Shown here: one piece after another, positions 30,238 to 39,814 of the stretch
How the letters are laid out: each line of letters opens with the position of its first letter
Numbering within the stretch: the stretch's first letter is position 1
Source: Bacteroidales bacterium
GTDB lineage: Bacteria; Bacteroidota; Bacteroidia; Bacteroidales; UBA932
NCBI GenBank assembly: GCA_029010575.1
Contig: JAQXKS010000033.1
Coordinates: 1-46,884 of the forward strand
Length of the DNA stretch: 46,884 nt
Direction of reading: 5' to 3'
The notes under the pieces: model-generated
What the model saw: only the letters and a program-made list of their open reading frames with translations
What the model was told of the DNA's origin: nothing
The model's database searches: none
Translations under genes and position numbers: made by a program

Positions 30238-31887
30238 ATGGTACAAGAAATCAAAAAAACTCTCAGAGACAGTGCGGCAATGCGTTGGACCGCTTTGCTG
30301 CTTCTCTCGCTGGCGATGTTCTGTTCATATATCTTTATGGACATCCTTTCGCCTATCAAAGACCTGATGCAGTCTGAAAGAGGTTGGGATTCAACAGCTT
30401 TTGGTACAATGCAGGGTGCTGAAACATTTTTGAATGTTTTCGTCTTCTTCCTCATCTTTGCCGGTATTATCCTTGACAAGATGGGAGTCCGTTTCACAGC
30501 TCTTCTTTCAGGTATCGTAATGCTTGTAGGCGGTATCATAAAGTATTTCGCTGTTTCAGATGCTTTTATCGGCAGCTCTCTCGAAGTATGGTTTACCGAA
30601 AACCTTAATTACATTCCCGGTTTTGATGAACTCGGTGTCTCTCCTTTCTACAGAGGAATGCCCGCTTCTGCCAAGGTTGCCGCTATCGGATTCATGATTT
30701 TCGGTTGCGGTGTCGAAATGGCCGGCGTGACAGTTTCAAGGGGTATCGTAAAATGGTTCAAGGGTCGTGAAACTGCTCTTGCAATGGGTTCGGAAATGGC
30801 TCTTGCACGTCTTGGCGTTGCCACATGTATGATCTTCTCTCCTTTCTTCGCAAGACTCGGAGGCGTCGTATCTGTAAGCCGTTCTGTTGCTTTCGGTATA
30901 GTTCTTCTTTGTATTGCCTTGATAATGTTCATTGTTTACTTCTTCATGGACAAGAAGCTCGATGCTCAGACAGGTGAAGCCGAAGAAAAAGATGATCCCT
31001 TCAAGATTTCTGATATTGGAAAGATTCTCTCAAGCGGAGGATTCTGGCTTGTTGCACTTCTTTGCGTACTCTACTATTCTGCAATCTTCCCTTTTCAAAA
31101 ATATGCTGTAAATATGCTTGACTGTAACCTTACTTTGGTAAAGGGTGAAGGTTTCTGGGCAGGAAACAGTGTTACTATTATCCAGTATATCGTGATGCTC
31201 CTGGTTGCAGTAGGATCGTTTGTAAGCAACTTCTCAAAGAAAAAACCTGTCAAGATCGGTCTTATGGCTATGGCTATAGTTGCTCTTGTAGTTTACTGCT
31301 GGATGGGTTATAAGAGAGGAACTGCTGAAACTATTTTTGCAGTATTTCCCCTTTTGGCTGTTGCCATTACTCCTATCCTTGGTAACTATGTGGACCACAA
31401 GGGTAAAGCTGCTTCAATGCTGATGCTTGGCTCAATCCTCCTTATAGTTTGTCACCTCACTTTTGCGTTCGGTCTTCCCCTTCTCAAGGGTAATGCAGTA
31501 GGTGGAGTTATCCTTGCTTATGTGACAATTCTCGTTCTGGGTGCTTCATTCTCACTCGTTCCTGCTGCCTTGTGGCCTTCTGTTCCCAAGCTTGTGGACG
31601 AAAAGATTATTGGATCTGCCTATTCACTGATTTTCTGGATTCAGAATATCGGTTTGTGGCTCTTCCCTATGCTCATAGGTAAGGTTCTCGACAGTACCAA
31701 CGAAGAGCTTGTAAGTGCTGTGAAAGCTGGAACTATTGATGCACATCAGGCAGCTATCTCCTATGACTACACATGGCCTTTGGTAATGCTAGCATGCCTT
31801 GGTGTGGCTGCCATGATAATTGGGGTTATCCTCAAGGGTGTAGATAAGAAGAAACATCTCGGACTGGAAGAACCCAATATTAAATAG
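30238..31887 (+). CDS. Major facilitator superfamily transporter
   Basis: A 549-residue transporter with about 12 membrane segments and the MFS loop motif GIILDKMGVRFTA after TM2. An unusually long polar loop after TM3 (about 103-140, GSSLEVWFTENLNYIPGFDE) and another polar stretch between the halves (about 240-260) enlarge it beyond the usual 400-450 residues. The substrate cannot be read from the sequence. It follows rpe by 29 nt, hinting at sugar or carboxylate transport, but this is weak. Confidence 0.85.
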   Translation: MVQEIKKTLRDSAAMRWTALLLLSLAMFCSYIFMDILSPIKDLMQSERGWDSTAFGTMQGAETFLNVFVFFLIFAGIILDKMGVRFTALLSGIVMLVGGIIKYFAVSDAFIGSSLEVWFTENLNYIPGFDELGVSPFYRGMPASAKVAAIGFMIFGCGVEMAGVTVSRGIVKWFKGRETALAMGSEMALARLGVATCMIFSPFFARLGGVVSVSRSVAFGIVLLCIALIMFIVYFFMDKKLDAQTGEAEEKDDPFKISDIGKILSSGGFWLVALLCVLYYSAIFPFQKYAVNMLDCNLTLVKGEGFWAGNSVTIIQYIVMLLVAVGSFVSNFSKKKPVKIGLMAMAIVALVVYCWMGYKRGTAETIFAVFPLLAVAITPILGNYVDHKGKAASMLMLGSILLIVCHLTFAFGLPLLKGNAVGGVILAYVTILVLGASFSLVPAALWPSVPKLVDEKIIGSAYSLIFWIQNIGLWLFPMLIGKVLDSTNEELVSAVKAGTIDAHQAAISYDYTWPLVMLACLGVAAMIIGVILKGVDKKKHLGLEEPNIK

Positions 31888-31911
31888 TTCTTGCAGTGAT
31901 ATATAGCAAAG

Positions 31912-31956
31912 GGGTGACTAAAAAGTCAGAGATGGCTTTGAGGTCACTCTCTTTTT
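31912..31956 (+). terminator. Possible terminator of the MFS gene
   Basis: GGGTGAC (31912-31918) can pair with GTCACTC (31943-31949; one G-T pair) around a 24-nt loop, followed by TCTTTTTA. The loop is long, so this is weaker than the neighbouring ferredoxin terminator. Confidence 0.4.
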
Positions 31957-31982
31957 ATGTCATTATGCTGCTCTCTACCCAC

Positions 31983-32014
31983 AAAAAAAGAGGATGACCC
32001 TTTGGGTCACCCTC
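31983..32014 (-). terminator. Ferredoxin gene terminator
   Basis: On the minus strand GAGGGTGACCC-AAA-GGGTCATCCTC forms a stem of about 11 bp with one mismatch, followed directly by TTTTTTT. It lies 25 nt after the ferredoxin stop. Confidence 0.8.
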
Positions 32015-32039
32015 CTTTGTTCTTGTTATTCTTCCTAAA

Positions 32040-32210
32040 TTATTGAGCAGAGATAGCTCCGTTAGGACAAGCGTCAACACAAGTACCGCAGTCAGCGCAA
32101 GTATCAGGGTCAATGCTATATACATCACCTGCTGAAATAGCTCCAAGGGGACATTCGTTAATGCAAGAACCGCATGCTACGCATGCATCAGGATCAATTC
32201 TGTGTGCCAT
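32040..32210 (-). CDS. 2[4Fe-4S] ferredoxin
   Basis: A 56-residue electron carrier typical of anaerobes (partner of pyruvate:ferredoxin oxidoreductase, hydrogenases and similar). Two CxxCxxCxxxCP clusters are complete: [12 protein letters not shown] and [12 protein letters not shown]. The two halves are an internal duplication (IDPDAC / IDPDTC). The ATG at 32210 gives the normal start. It stands alone with its own terminator and a TATCTTTG promoter element upstream (32250 to 32243). Confidence 0.95.
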   Translation of the reverse strand: MAHRIDPDACVACGSCINECPLGAISAGDVYSIDPDTCADCGTCVDACPNGAISAQ

Positions 32211-32324
32211 AATACTAAATTCGTTATTTTTGTTAAACTTCGCAAAGATATATAAAAAAGTCCCATTTCTCACATAATATATGGGAAATAATGGTATCTT
32301 TGTTCTCAGTAAAATTATATATTT
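32211..32324. promoter_or_regulatory. Divergent ferredoxin / DUF1573 promoters
   Basis: TATCTTTG occurs on the minus strand (32250 to 32243) facing ferredoxin and on the plus strand (32295-32302) facing the DUF1573 gene. An interrupted palindrome TCCCAT...ATGGGA lies between them (about 32261-32286). The -33 boxes are not clear. Confidence 0.45.
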
Positions 32325-33416
32325 ATGAATGTCAAAAAGATATTGTCAATTGTGGCTGCTCTATTTTTGACCATTGTCTCTTACGGTCAGAATGATTTTG
32401 AGGGAAAAGTATCTTTTGATAAGGTAGTTCACGATTTTGGAGACTTGATGGTTACGGATCCACCTCAGAAGACCATCTTCGTAATGAAGAATATCGGCTC
32501 TTCGCCGGTCGCGATTAATAATGTCATGTCCTCGTGCGGATGTACAGAACCCTCGTGGAGCAAGGCTCCTGTCCGTCCCGGTGAGACTGCTCAGATCGAG
32601 GTGACTTTCTTGAATGATCAGGGGGCATATCCCTTCAGCAAGACTCTTACGGTGTATGTTTCAGGTCTGTCAAAACCTGTTCTTCTTAAGATCAAGGGCG
32701 ATGTCCATGCCAAAAAGATGCCCCTGTCAGAGCTTTTTCCACATCATTGCGCTGGAATCGGTTTTAAGGATGAAAAGATTGACATAGGACAGCTGGAGCA
32801 GGGTACGTTCCGTCGTTGTGAGTTGCAGTGTGCCAATATTTCCAAAAGGAAGGTCACCATGGAGATACTCTCTTCAGACCAGGGACTTGTGGTCATATCA
32901 GCTCCATCTTCACTCTCTCCGGGAGAAAAGGGGACTTTTGTCTTTGAGGTCAATACTGCCCTTCTCGAGAGGCCGCTTTGGGGAAGGAATGATTTCGGTG
33001 TGGAACTCTCCATTGACGGAAAGATTTATGAGAACCCTATCAGGGTCACTACTGTTATAAAGGAGAATTTTACCGGGCTGTCTGAGGATGAGAGAAGGAG
33101 TGCAGCATTACCTACTTTTTCGGTCTCTTCTGGTGAATATTTCTCGGTAAAGGATGGTGATATCTTGGAGAAGGAGTTCTCCTTCAAGAATATAGGCAAG
33201 GGTAGACTCTCCTTTTATAAGGCTGATTGCAGTGAACCTGAGAGAGTAAAAGTGGAATATCCCTCTTCTGTGGAAGCAGGTAACGGTGGCAAGGTCAAAG
33301 TCACTCTTGATACCAAGAACTCACCCAAGGGTGAGAATATCGTGGTTATTACTTTGATTACCAATGCCCCATCCAGACCTCTGGTGAATTTGTTTATGGT
33401 ATATACAATAGATTAA
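32325..33416 (+). CDS. DUF1573 exported protein
   Basis: A 363-residue protein with a signal peptide (about 1-21, ending VSYGQ) and two or three Ig-like beta domains. The first is a typical DUF1573 domain: VVHDFGDLM, then [13 protein letters not shown] and [12 protein letters not shown], with the family's conserved SCGC. A second copy near the C-terminus ([34 protein letters not shown]) lacks the Cys pair. DUF1573 proteins are abundant in Bacteroidota and thought to act in the periplasm or at the surface; the function is unknown. meaB starts 14 nt later. Confidence 0.88.
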   Translation: MNVKKILSIVAALFLTIVSYGQNDFEGKVSFDKVVHDFGDLMVTDPPQKTIFVMKNIGSSPVAINNVMSSCGCTEPSWSKAPVRPGETAQIEVTFLNDQGAYPFSKTLTVYVSGLSKPVLLKIKGDVHAKKMPLSELFPHHCAGIGFKDEKIDIGQLEQGTFRRCELQCANISKRKVTMEILSSDQGLVVISAPSSLSPGEKGTFVFEVNTALLERPLWGRNDFGVELSIDGKIYENPIRVTTVIKENFTGLSEDERRSAALPTFSVSSGEYFSVKDGDILEKEFSFKNIGKGRLSFYKADCSEPERVKVEYPSSVEAGNGGKVKVTLDTKNSPKGENIVVITLITNAPSRPLVNLFMVYTID

Positions 33417-33430
33417 AGGACAGAAATTAT

Positions 33431-34564
33431 ATGAGTAATAAGAATGAACGTCAAGGAGATTTCTTTGATGAATACAAACCAGATGAGACTGCTTTGGTCG
33501 TGAATAAGGGGGTGGAACAGCCTCCGGTAGTGAGTCCCTATCTTCAACAGATCCTCTCCCGTAGAAGAAGTGTCAAGAGTGACATGACGGTGGATGATTA
33601 TATGGATGGTATTCTCAGGGGAGACAGGGTGGTTCTCAGTAAGGCTATTACCTTGGTGGAGAGTTCTCTGCCTAATCATAGGGAGATGGCAAGGGAACTC
33701 ATTGTCAGATGTCTGGCTCATTCCAAGAGAAGGAGATCAATGCGAATCGGTATTACCGGTGTACCGGGAGCCGGTAAGAGTACATTTATAGAGTCATTCG
33801 GAAATATGGTTACCGGATTTGGTCATCAACTGGCAGTTCTGGCTATCGACCCTTCGAGTGAAAAGACAAAGGGAAGTATTCTGGGTGACAAGACCAGGAT
33901 GGAGACCTTATGTAATAACCCCAAAGCTTTTATACGGCCCAGTCCCAGTGCCGGCTCGTTAGGCGGGGTGGCAAGAAAAACTCGTGAAACTATTATTCTG
34001 TGCGAGGCTGCCGGTTTTGATATTGTCTTTATTGAGACCGTAGGTGTAGGGCAGAGTGAGACAGCTGTCCACTCCATGAGTGACTTTTTCCTTCTTCTTC
34101 AGATCTCAGGTGCAGGAGATGATCTTCAGGGTATCAAGAGGGGTATTATGGAGATGTCAGATCTGATTCTGATAAACAAGGCTGATGGCTCCAATAAGGA
34201 GAAGGCAAATATGGCGCGTGCTGTGTATGCCAATGCTCTTCATCTGTTCCCTCCTACTGAATCGGGCTGGGTTCCTACTGCACTTGCCGCTTCTTCTATT
34301 GAGAAGAGTGGCCTTGATCAGGTCTGGGAAAAGATTCAGGAGTATTTCAAACTTGTCATGAAAAACGGATATTACGACCATAGAAGGCTTGAACAGGATA
34401 GGTGGTGGATGTATGAGACTATAAACAACTCCATCAAGGATATGTTCTATGAAAACGAGGTAATTGAAAAATTAATTCCGGAATATGAAGAGGCTATTCT
34501 GAAGGGCAGTATAGATTCCTTCTCTGCTGCGGCTGAACTCTTAAACAAATATCTTGGCAAATGA
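33431..34564 (+). CDS. meaB: Methylmalonyl-CoA mutase-associated GTPase MeaB
   Basis: A 377-residue G3E GTPase (MeaB/ArgK) that loads adenosylcobalamin into methylmalonyl-CoA mutase and protects it. Motifs are GVPGAGKST (110-118), AIDPSSEKTKGSILGDKTRM (switch region), ETVGVGQSE (G3) and NKAD (G4). The mutase genes are not in the window. The last 4 nt overlap the metal-exporter gene, so the two are probably translated together, an uncommon pairing. Confidence 0.95.
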   Translation: MSNKNERQGDFFDEYKPDETALVVNKGVEQPPVVSPYLQQILSRRRSVKSDMTVDDYMDGILRGDRVVLSKAITLVESSLPNHREMARELIVRCLAHSKRRRSMRIGITGVPGAGKSTFIESFGNMVTGFGHQLAVLAIDPSSEKTKGSILGDKTRMETLCNNPKAFIRPSPSAGSLGGVARKTRETIILCEAAGFDIVFIETVGVGQSETAVHSMSDFFLLLQISGAGDDLQGIKRGIMEMSDLILINKADGSNKEKANMARAVYANALHLFPPTESGWVPTALAASSIEKSGLDQVWEKIQEYFKLVMKNGYYDHRRLEQDRWWMYETINNSIKDMFYENEVIEKLIPEYEEAILKGSIDSFSAAAELLNKYLGK

Positions 34565-35703
34565 GTATGGAGTTGCTGTGGGATGTTCTAAAGAACTCCC
34601 TTTTTATCACCGGTCTGGTGGTGATAATGATGATAATGATTGAGTATGTGAACGTAGCTTCTGCCGGAAAGTGGCTGGAGAGGTTGCGTGCTTCGGGATT
34701 CAGGCAGGTGGTCCTTGGTGCTTTGTTGGGCATGATTCCGGGCTGTGTAGGCGGCTTTGCTGCTGTTTCTCTCTATACACACGGGGTGATTACCTTCGGT
34801 GCTTTGGTGGCTGCTATGATTGCATCTTCGGGGGATGAGGCTTTCGTCATGCTGGCTATGATTCCCAAAGATGCACTCTTGCTCTTTGGCCTTTTATTTA
34901 TTTTAGCGCTGATTTTTGGCTACATCACAGATTTGTTATATAAGCGTGGTCCTAACTTGCCGGATTGTGATCACCATTTTGATATTCATCATGGTCATGA
35001 TGGTAAGATACCCTCCATATTCAAGATTTCATCCTATAGGAACATGCTTCATCCTTCAGTCAAGAGGGTCTCTGTTTTGGTGGGTATTGCTCTCTTTGTT
35101 GCGGCTGTTTTCAGCGGTATCCTTGAGCATGAACATGAGCATGGACATGGACATGGCGATGAACATGCCTGTGAGTGTTGCGCTCACGAGCATGTGATTG
35201 ATGTGGAGGAACATCATGATGTAGGACTCTCGTTGTTGGATGAAAGGTGGATGAATATAGTTTTTGCTATCTTGAGCATTGTGGTTTTCATGTTGGTGGC
35301 TGCTTCCGAAGATCATTTTGTAAATGACCATATATGGAATCATGTCGTCAAGAAACATTGTCTGAAGATTTTCCTGTGGACAGCTGGTGCGTTGCTGGTG
35401 ATAGGCGTGGCCTTGAATCACATGGATCTTGAACATTGGGTCTCCGGAAACAAGTATCTTATTCTTGTGGCTGCTGCTCTTGTGGGCATGATCCCCGAAT
35501 CGGGACCAAACATGATATTCATTACACTTTTCTCGACAGGTCTTGCTCCGTTCTCAGTGTTGCTTACGAGTTCGATTTCGCAGGATGGCCATACATCATT
35601 GCCACTTCTCTCTTCCAATAAAAGAGGTTTTTTGGCTGCTAAGATAATTAATGCTGTTATTGCCCTTGCGGTAGGATCTCTGTTCTATCTTCTGGGATTT
35701 TGA
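34561..35703 (+). CDS. Putative ten-TM metal exporter (ArsP_2/DUF2899-like), His-rich
   Basis: A 380-residue membrane protein with two homologous halves: GALLGMIPGCVGGFAAVSLY with ASSGDEAF in the first, AALVGMIPESGPNMIFITLF with SSISQDGHTSLPLL in the second. This inverted repeat with GMIP motifs is typical of the putative ten-TM heavy-metal exporter family. Two soluble loops are very rich in His (136-147; 190-219 with the pattern EHEHEHGHGHGDEHACECC), likely metal-binding. The metal (manganese, zinc or arsenical) is not known. It is coupled to meaB and overlaps mnmD at the 3' end. Confidence 0.8.
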   Translation: MSMELLWDVLKNSLFITGLVVIMMIMIEYVNVASAGKWLERLRASGFRQVVLGALLGMIPGCVGGFAAVSLYTHGVITFGALVAAMIASSGDEAFVMLAMIPKDALLLFGLLFILALIFGYITDLLYKRGPNLPDCDHHFDIHHGHDGKIPSIFKISSYRNMLHPSVKRVSVLVGIALFVAAVFSGILEHEHEHGHGHGDEHACECCAHEHVIDVEEHHDVGLSLLDERWMNIVFAILSIVVFMLVAASEDHFVNDHIWNHVVKKHCLKIFLWTAGALLVIGVALNHMDLEHWVSGNKYLILVAAALVGMIPESGPNMIFITLFSTGLAPFSVLLTSSISQDGHTSLPLLSSNKRGFLAAKIINAVIALAVGSLFYLLGF

Positions 35704-36391
35704 CAGCTGTCAATGAGTGCCGTTTTTTTCCAGCTCCAGGGATTCTCTTAACAAGGAATCCTGCTGATCTCATTGCTTGTTTTACGCTTCCTTTAGAAGA
35801 ATATGTTATAATCATTCCGTACTCTTTCATTCCATTGTGGAGGGTACGGAATATTTTTTCGCTCCAGCTCTGAGGCTGTGATTCCGGGGAGAATGCATCG
35901 AAGTATACCAAATCAAAGTTTTGTCGTTCAGGTATATATTCTTCGAAATCACATTTTATTTTGCAGATTGAGAATTTTGGTGTGATTTCTGTAAACTCCC
36001 TTTTGCTGACAGTTGACCATTTGGATGTGTGGATTTTGTTATAGAGAGATGCTGCCAGAGGGTCTCCTTTGCTATAATCTATCGCTTTGTATTCTTCCGG
36101 AGTCAAAGGATAGAGTTCAAGTGTGGTGTAATGGATCTCTCTCCCCTCCATCCATGGCTCTGTGCATGTAGCAAGTGCTGTCAGAAGTGTGTTAAGACCT
36201 GTTCCGAATCCATATTCGAGGATGGAGATGCTCCCCGCTCTCTTCGAAACCATGGTTTTTAATCCTGAGTCGATGAAGAGGTATTCGGATTCCATTACTG
36301 CTCCTGCCGTAGAGTGGTAGCATTGTCCGAAGTCATCGGACCATATCGTTGGCGAACCATCTTCGCTTATGACAATGTGTCTGGAGGTCAT
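35657..36391 (-). CDS. mnmD: Stand-alone MnmD (MnmC2-like) tRNA U34 methyltransferase
   Basis: A 244-residue SAM-dependent enzyme methylating 5-aminomethyl-2-thiouridine at tRNA position 34 to the mnm5 form. The SAM motif is LEYGFGTGLN (58-67). The DUF752-family signature DLVYFDAFSPESQPQSW and a C-terminal RIPGAGKKRHSL are present. No MnmC1 oxidase domain is fused. The ATG at 36391 fits the family; an ATG-less extension to 36421 is less likely. Its last 47 nt overlap the exporter gene on the other strand. It acts in the same pathway as MnmE at 9344-10783. Confidence 0.88.
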   Translation of the reverse strand: MTSRHIVISEDGSPTIWSDDFGQCYHSTAGAVMESEYLFIDSGLKTMVSKRAGSISILEYGFGTGLNTLLTALATCTEPWMEGREIHYTTLELYPLTPEEYKAIDYSKGDPLAASLYNKIHTSKWSTVSKREFTEITPKFSICKIKCDFEEYIPERQNFDLVYFDAFSPESQPQSWSEKIFRTLHNGMKEYGMIITYSSKGSVKQAMRSAGFLVKRIPGAGKKRHSLTAVKIPEDRTEILPQGQ

Positions 36392-36415
36392 ATAGGTGTG
36401 TATATATTGATAGTG

Positions 36416-36446
36416 TTGCAAAAGTAATCTAAAATTTCTATATTTG
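36416..36446 (+). promoter_or_regulatory. secA promoter
   Basis: TTG (36416-36418), 20-bp spacer, TATATTTG (36439-36446): a good Bacteroidota promoter, giving a leader of about 32 nt. On the minus strand TACTTTTG (36426 to 36419) overlaps its -33 box and could serve mnmD, so the two promoters may compete. Confidence 0.55.
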
Positions 36447-36484
36447 TAGATTGTTCTATTTATGTAAAATTTGAATTTTTATAT

Positions 36485-39400
36485 ATGGCATCATTTGGTG
36501 ATTTATTAAAGAAGATGTTCGGTTCTAAAGCTGAACGGGATATGAAGCAGATCAAGCCTGTACTTGACAAGGTGCTTGCTGCTTACAGCAGGATAGACTC
36601 TCTTTCCAACGATGAACTGAGAGCAGAGGCTGAAAGACTGAAATCTGTTATCAGAGAGAGAATTGCGGAGGATGAGACTCGTAAGAGGTCTCTTAGACAT
36701 CAGCTCGAGGATGTCACTATTCCCATTGATAAGAAAGAGGCACTGGCCACAGAAGTCGATAAACTGACCAAGATAATTGACGAGAAGATAGAAAGTGTTC
36801 TGAATGAAATACTTCCTGAGGCTTTCGCAATCATGAAATCTACGGCCAGAAGGTTCAAGGAAAATGAGGTGGTAGAGGTTAAGGCTTCCGATATGGACCG
36901 TGAATTTTCTACCAAGCATGATTATGTTGTAATCAAGGATGATAAGGCTTATTGGAACCATACCTGGACAGCTGGTGGAAACCCTGTGACTTGGGATATG
37001 GTCCATTATGATGTTCAGCTTATAGGCGGTATTGTTCTCCATCAAGGTAAGATTGCTGAAATGGCTACCGGTGAAGGAAAAACCTTGGTTGCTACACTTC
37101 CTGTCTTTTTGAATGCCCTTGCCGGCAAGGGTGTTCATGTGGTGACTGTCAATGACTACCTCTCCAAACGTGACTCTGAGTGGATGGGACCCCTTTATGA
37201 ATTCCACGGGCTGAGGGTTGACTGTATTGACAAACACGAGCCCAATTCAGAACCCAGAAAGAATGCTTACAGGGCAGATATCACTTTCGGTACCAACAAC
37301 GAATTCGGTTTCGACTATCTTCGTGACAATATGGCCATTGATACCAATGACCTCGTTCAGAAAAAGCACCACTACGCTATCGTCGATGAGGTGGACTCTG
37401 TCCTGATTGATGATGCCAGAACGCCTTTGATTATCTCAGGTCCTGTTCCGCGTGGCGATGATCAGCAGTTTGCCGAATACAAGCCCTTCGTCGAACGTAT
37501 CTATAATACCCAGAGGACTCTTGTCACCAAGCTCCTGACCGAAGCCAAAAAGCTTATAGCTGAAGGAAATACCGAAGAGGGTGGTAAACTTCTTCTCAGA
37601 GCGCATAAGGGACTCCCAAAATACAACCCCCTTATCAAGTATCTCTCGGAACCCGGAATGAGGCAGCTTCTTAACAAGACTGAGAACTTCTACATGCAGG
37701 ATAATAACAGAAACATGCATCTGATTACCGATGACCTTTACTTTGTCATTGACGAACAGGGCAGGAGCGTGGAGATGACCGACAAGGGAAATGATATGAT
37801 TGCATCAAGTGTATCTGATGACAAGTTTTTTGTCCTTCCAGATATTGGTTCTGAAATTTCCGAACTCGAAAAGAGCGGTCTTTCTGAGCAGGAAAAGGCT
37901 TCTAAGAAGGATGAAATACTCTCTGACTATGCCCTCAAATCAGAACGTGTTCATACCGTAAACCAGCTGTTAAAAGCATATTCGATGTTCGAAAAGGATG
38001 TTGAGTATGTGGTGATGGATAATAAAATCAAGATTGTAGACGAACAGACTGGACGTATTCTCGAGGGAAGAAGATATTCTGACGGGCTCCATCAGGCTAT
38101 CGAGGCCAAAGAAAATGTCAAAGTAGAGGCTGCAACACAAACTTTTGCAACAATTACCCTGCAGAACTATTTCAGAATGTACCACAAGCTTGCAGGTATG
38201 ACCGGTACAGCTGAAACGGAGGCTGGTGAATTCTGGTCTATCTACAAATTGGATGTGGTGGTAATACCGACGAACCGTCCTATTCTCAGAAAAGACGAAA
38301 ACGATATAGTCTATAAGACGAAAAAGGAAAAGTACAATGCAGTAATCGAGCAGATAGTAGAACTTACAAAACAGGGAAGACCTGTGCTGGTGGGTACCAC
38401 CTCAGTGGAAATATCAGAGCTGCTCAGCAGGATGCTCAAACTGCGCGGTATCAAGCACAATGTCCTTAATGCGAAGCAGCATGCACGTGAAGCAGAGGTC
38501 GTTCTCCATGCCGGTGAACCGGGAACCGTGACTATTGCCACTAACATGGCAGGTCGTGGTACAGATATCAAGCTCGGTCCCGGAGTCAAGGAGGCAGGCG
38601 GTCTGGCAATCATAGGTACAGAACGTCATGATTCCCGTCGTGTTGACAGGCAGCTTCGAGGTCGTGCAGGACGTCAGGGAGACCCTGGCTCATCTACTTT
38701 TTACGTATCTCTCGAGGATGACCTTATGCGTCTGTTCGGTCAGGACAGAATGGCAAAACTCGTCGACAGGATGGGAGTACAGGAGGGTGAAGCACTTCAG
38801 CACAGTATGCTTTCCAATGCTATTGAGAGGGCGCAGCGCAAGGTCGAAGAGAATAACTTTGGTATCAGAAAGCGTCTGCTCGAATACGATGACGTAATGA
38901 ATTCACAAAGAGAGGTTATCTATAATAAACGTCGCAATGCCCTTTACGGAGAACGTATAGATGTGGATATTATGAATATGATTGGTGATTGTGCAGAGAC
39001 TTTAGCGGAACTCTCAGAATCACTTGACTACGAAAACTTCAAGCTCGAGGTGATGAAGTCGCTGTCGATTGACCCTGAAATAGGTGAAAAGCAGTACAAC
39101 AGTCTCTCGAAGAGTGATCTTGCTAATGTGCTTATCGATAAGCTCAAGAGTGAGTATTGCCGTCGTAACGATGCGATGGTGGCTCTGGCATGGCCGGTGC
39201 TCAAGAACTTCTATGAACAGCGTAAGGCACTTTTCGAAAAGCATGGCAAATCTGTTGAATTCATAAGCATCCCCATATCTGACGGAACCAAGATTCTAAA
39301 TGTAAGGCTGAATATCAATAAAGCTTATGAATCTGAAGGCAAGGAACTCATAAAGGCTGTAAGCAAGGCCATTACACTTATCCATATAGATGAGGCGTGG

Positions 39401-39787
39401 AAAGAGCACCTCAGGGATATGGATGACCTGAAACAGTCTGTTCAGAATGCAACTTACGAACAGAAGGATCCTCTGCTCGTCTATAAGTTCGAAAGTTTCA
39501 ACCTCTTCAAAGGAGTTATTGAAAAGATTAGCAAAGAGGTGATTTCATTTCTTCTGAGGGCACATATTCCTTTGCGTCAGAACTCTCCTGAAGAGATTAC
39601 ACACAATGCTCCTGCCAGACGTACAGATATGTCGAGAATGAGCACCTCTCGAAGTGATTTGGTTACCAACTCTTCTGAACAGAAGAGTAATACTCCCATC
39701 AAGGTAGAGAAGAAGGTAGGAAGAAACGATCCATGCCCCTGTGGCTCGGGTAAGAAATACAAGAACTGCCACGGAAAAGAAGCATAA
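36485..39787 (+). CDS. secA: Preprotein translocase ATPase SecA
   Basis: The motor of the Sec pathway pushes unfolded proteins through SecYEG. The 1100 residues are longer than in E. coli (901), as usual in Bacteroidota, with added helical and polar segments in the first 110 residues and around 330-410. Motifs are [11 protein letters not shown] (Walker A), [20 protein letters not shown] (Walker B and switch), [10 protein letters not shown] and [13 protein letters not shown]. The C-terminal zinc motif [14 protein letters not shown] is intact, so SecB-type or ribosome contacts are possible. Confidence 0.97.
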   Translation: MASFGDLLKKMFGSKAERDMKQIKPVLDKVLAAYSRIDSLSNDELRAEAERLKSVIRERIAEDETRKRSLRHQLEDVTIPIDKKEALATEVDKLTKIIDEKIESVLNEILPEAFAIMKSTARRFKENEVVEVKASDMDREFSTKHDYVVIKDDKAYWNHTWTAGGNPVTWDMVHYDVQLIGGIVLHQGKIAEMATGEGKTLVATLPVFLNALAGKGVHVVTVNDYLSKRDSEWMGPLYEFHGLRVDCIDKHEPNSEPRKNAYRADITFGTNNEFGFDYLRDNMAIDTNDLVQKKHHYAIVDEVDSVLIDDARTPLIISGPVPRGDDQQFAEYKPFVERIYNTQRTLVTKLLTEAKKLIAEGNTEEGGKLLLRAHKGLPKYNPLIKYLSEPGMRQLLNKTENFYMQDNNRNMHLITDDLYFVIDEQGRSVEMTDKGNDMIASSVSDDKFFVLPDIGSEISELEKSGLSEQEKASKKDEILSDYALKSERVHTVNQLLKAYSMFEKDVEYVVMDNKIKIVDEQTGRILEGRRYSDGLHQAIEAKENVKVEAATQTFATITLQNYFRMYHKLAGMTGTAETEAGEFWSIYKLDVVVIPTNRPILRKDENDIVYKTKKEKYNAVIEQIVELTKQGRPVLVGTTSVEISELLSRMLKLRGIKHNVLNAKQHAREAEVVLHAGEPGTVTIATNMAGRGTDIKLGPGVKEAGGLAIIGTERHDSRRVDRQLRGRAGRQGDPGSSTFYVSLEDDLMRLFGQDRMAKLVDRMGVQEGEALQHSMLSNAIERAQRKVEENNFGIRKRLLEYDDVMNSQREVIYNKRRNALYGERIDVDIMNMIGDCAETLAELSESLDYENFKLEVMKSLSIDPEIGEKQYNSLSKSDLANVLIDKLKSEYCRRNDAMVALAWPVLKNFYEQRKALFEKHGKSVEFISIPISDGTKILNVRLNINKAYESEGKELIKAVSKAITLIHIDEAWKEHLRDMDDLKQSVQNATYEQKDPLLVYKFESFNLFKGVIEKISKEVISFLLRAHIPLRQNSPEEITHNAPARRTDMSRMSTSRSDLVTNSSEQKSNTPIKVEKKVGRNDPCPCGSGKKYKNCHGKEA

Positions 39788-39814
39788 TTACTGAAATTGA
39801 AAAATATATATAAT

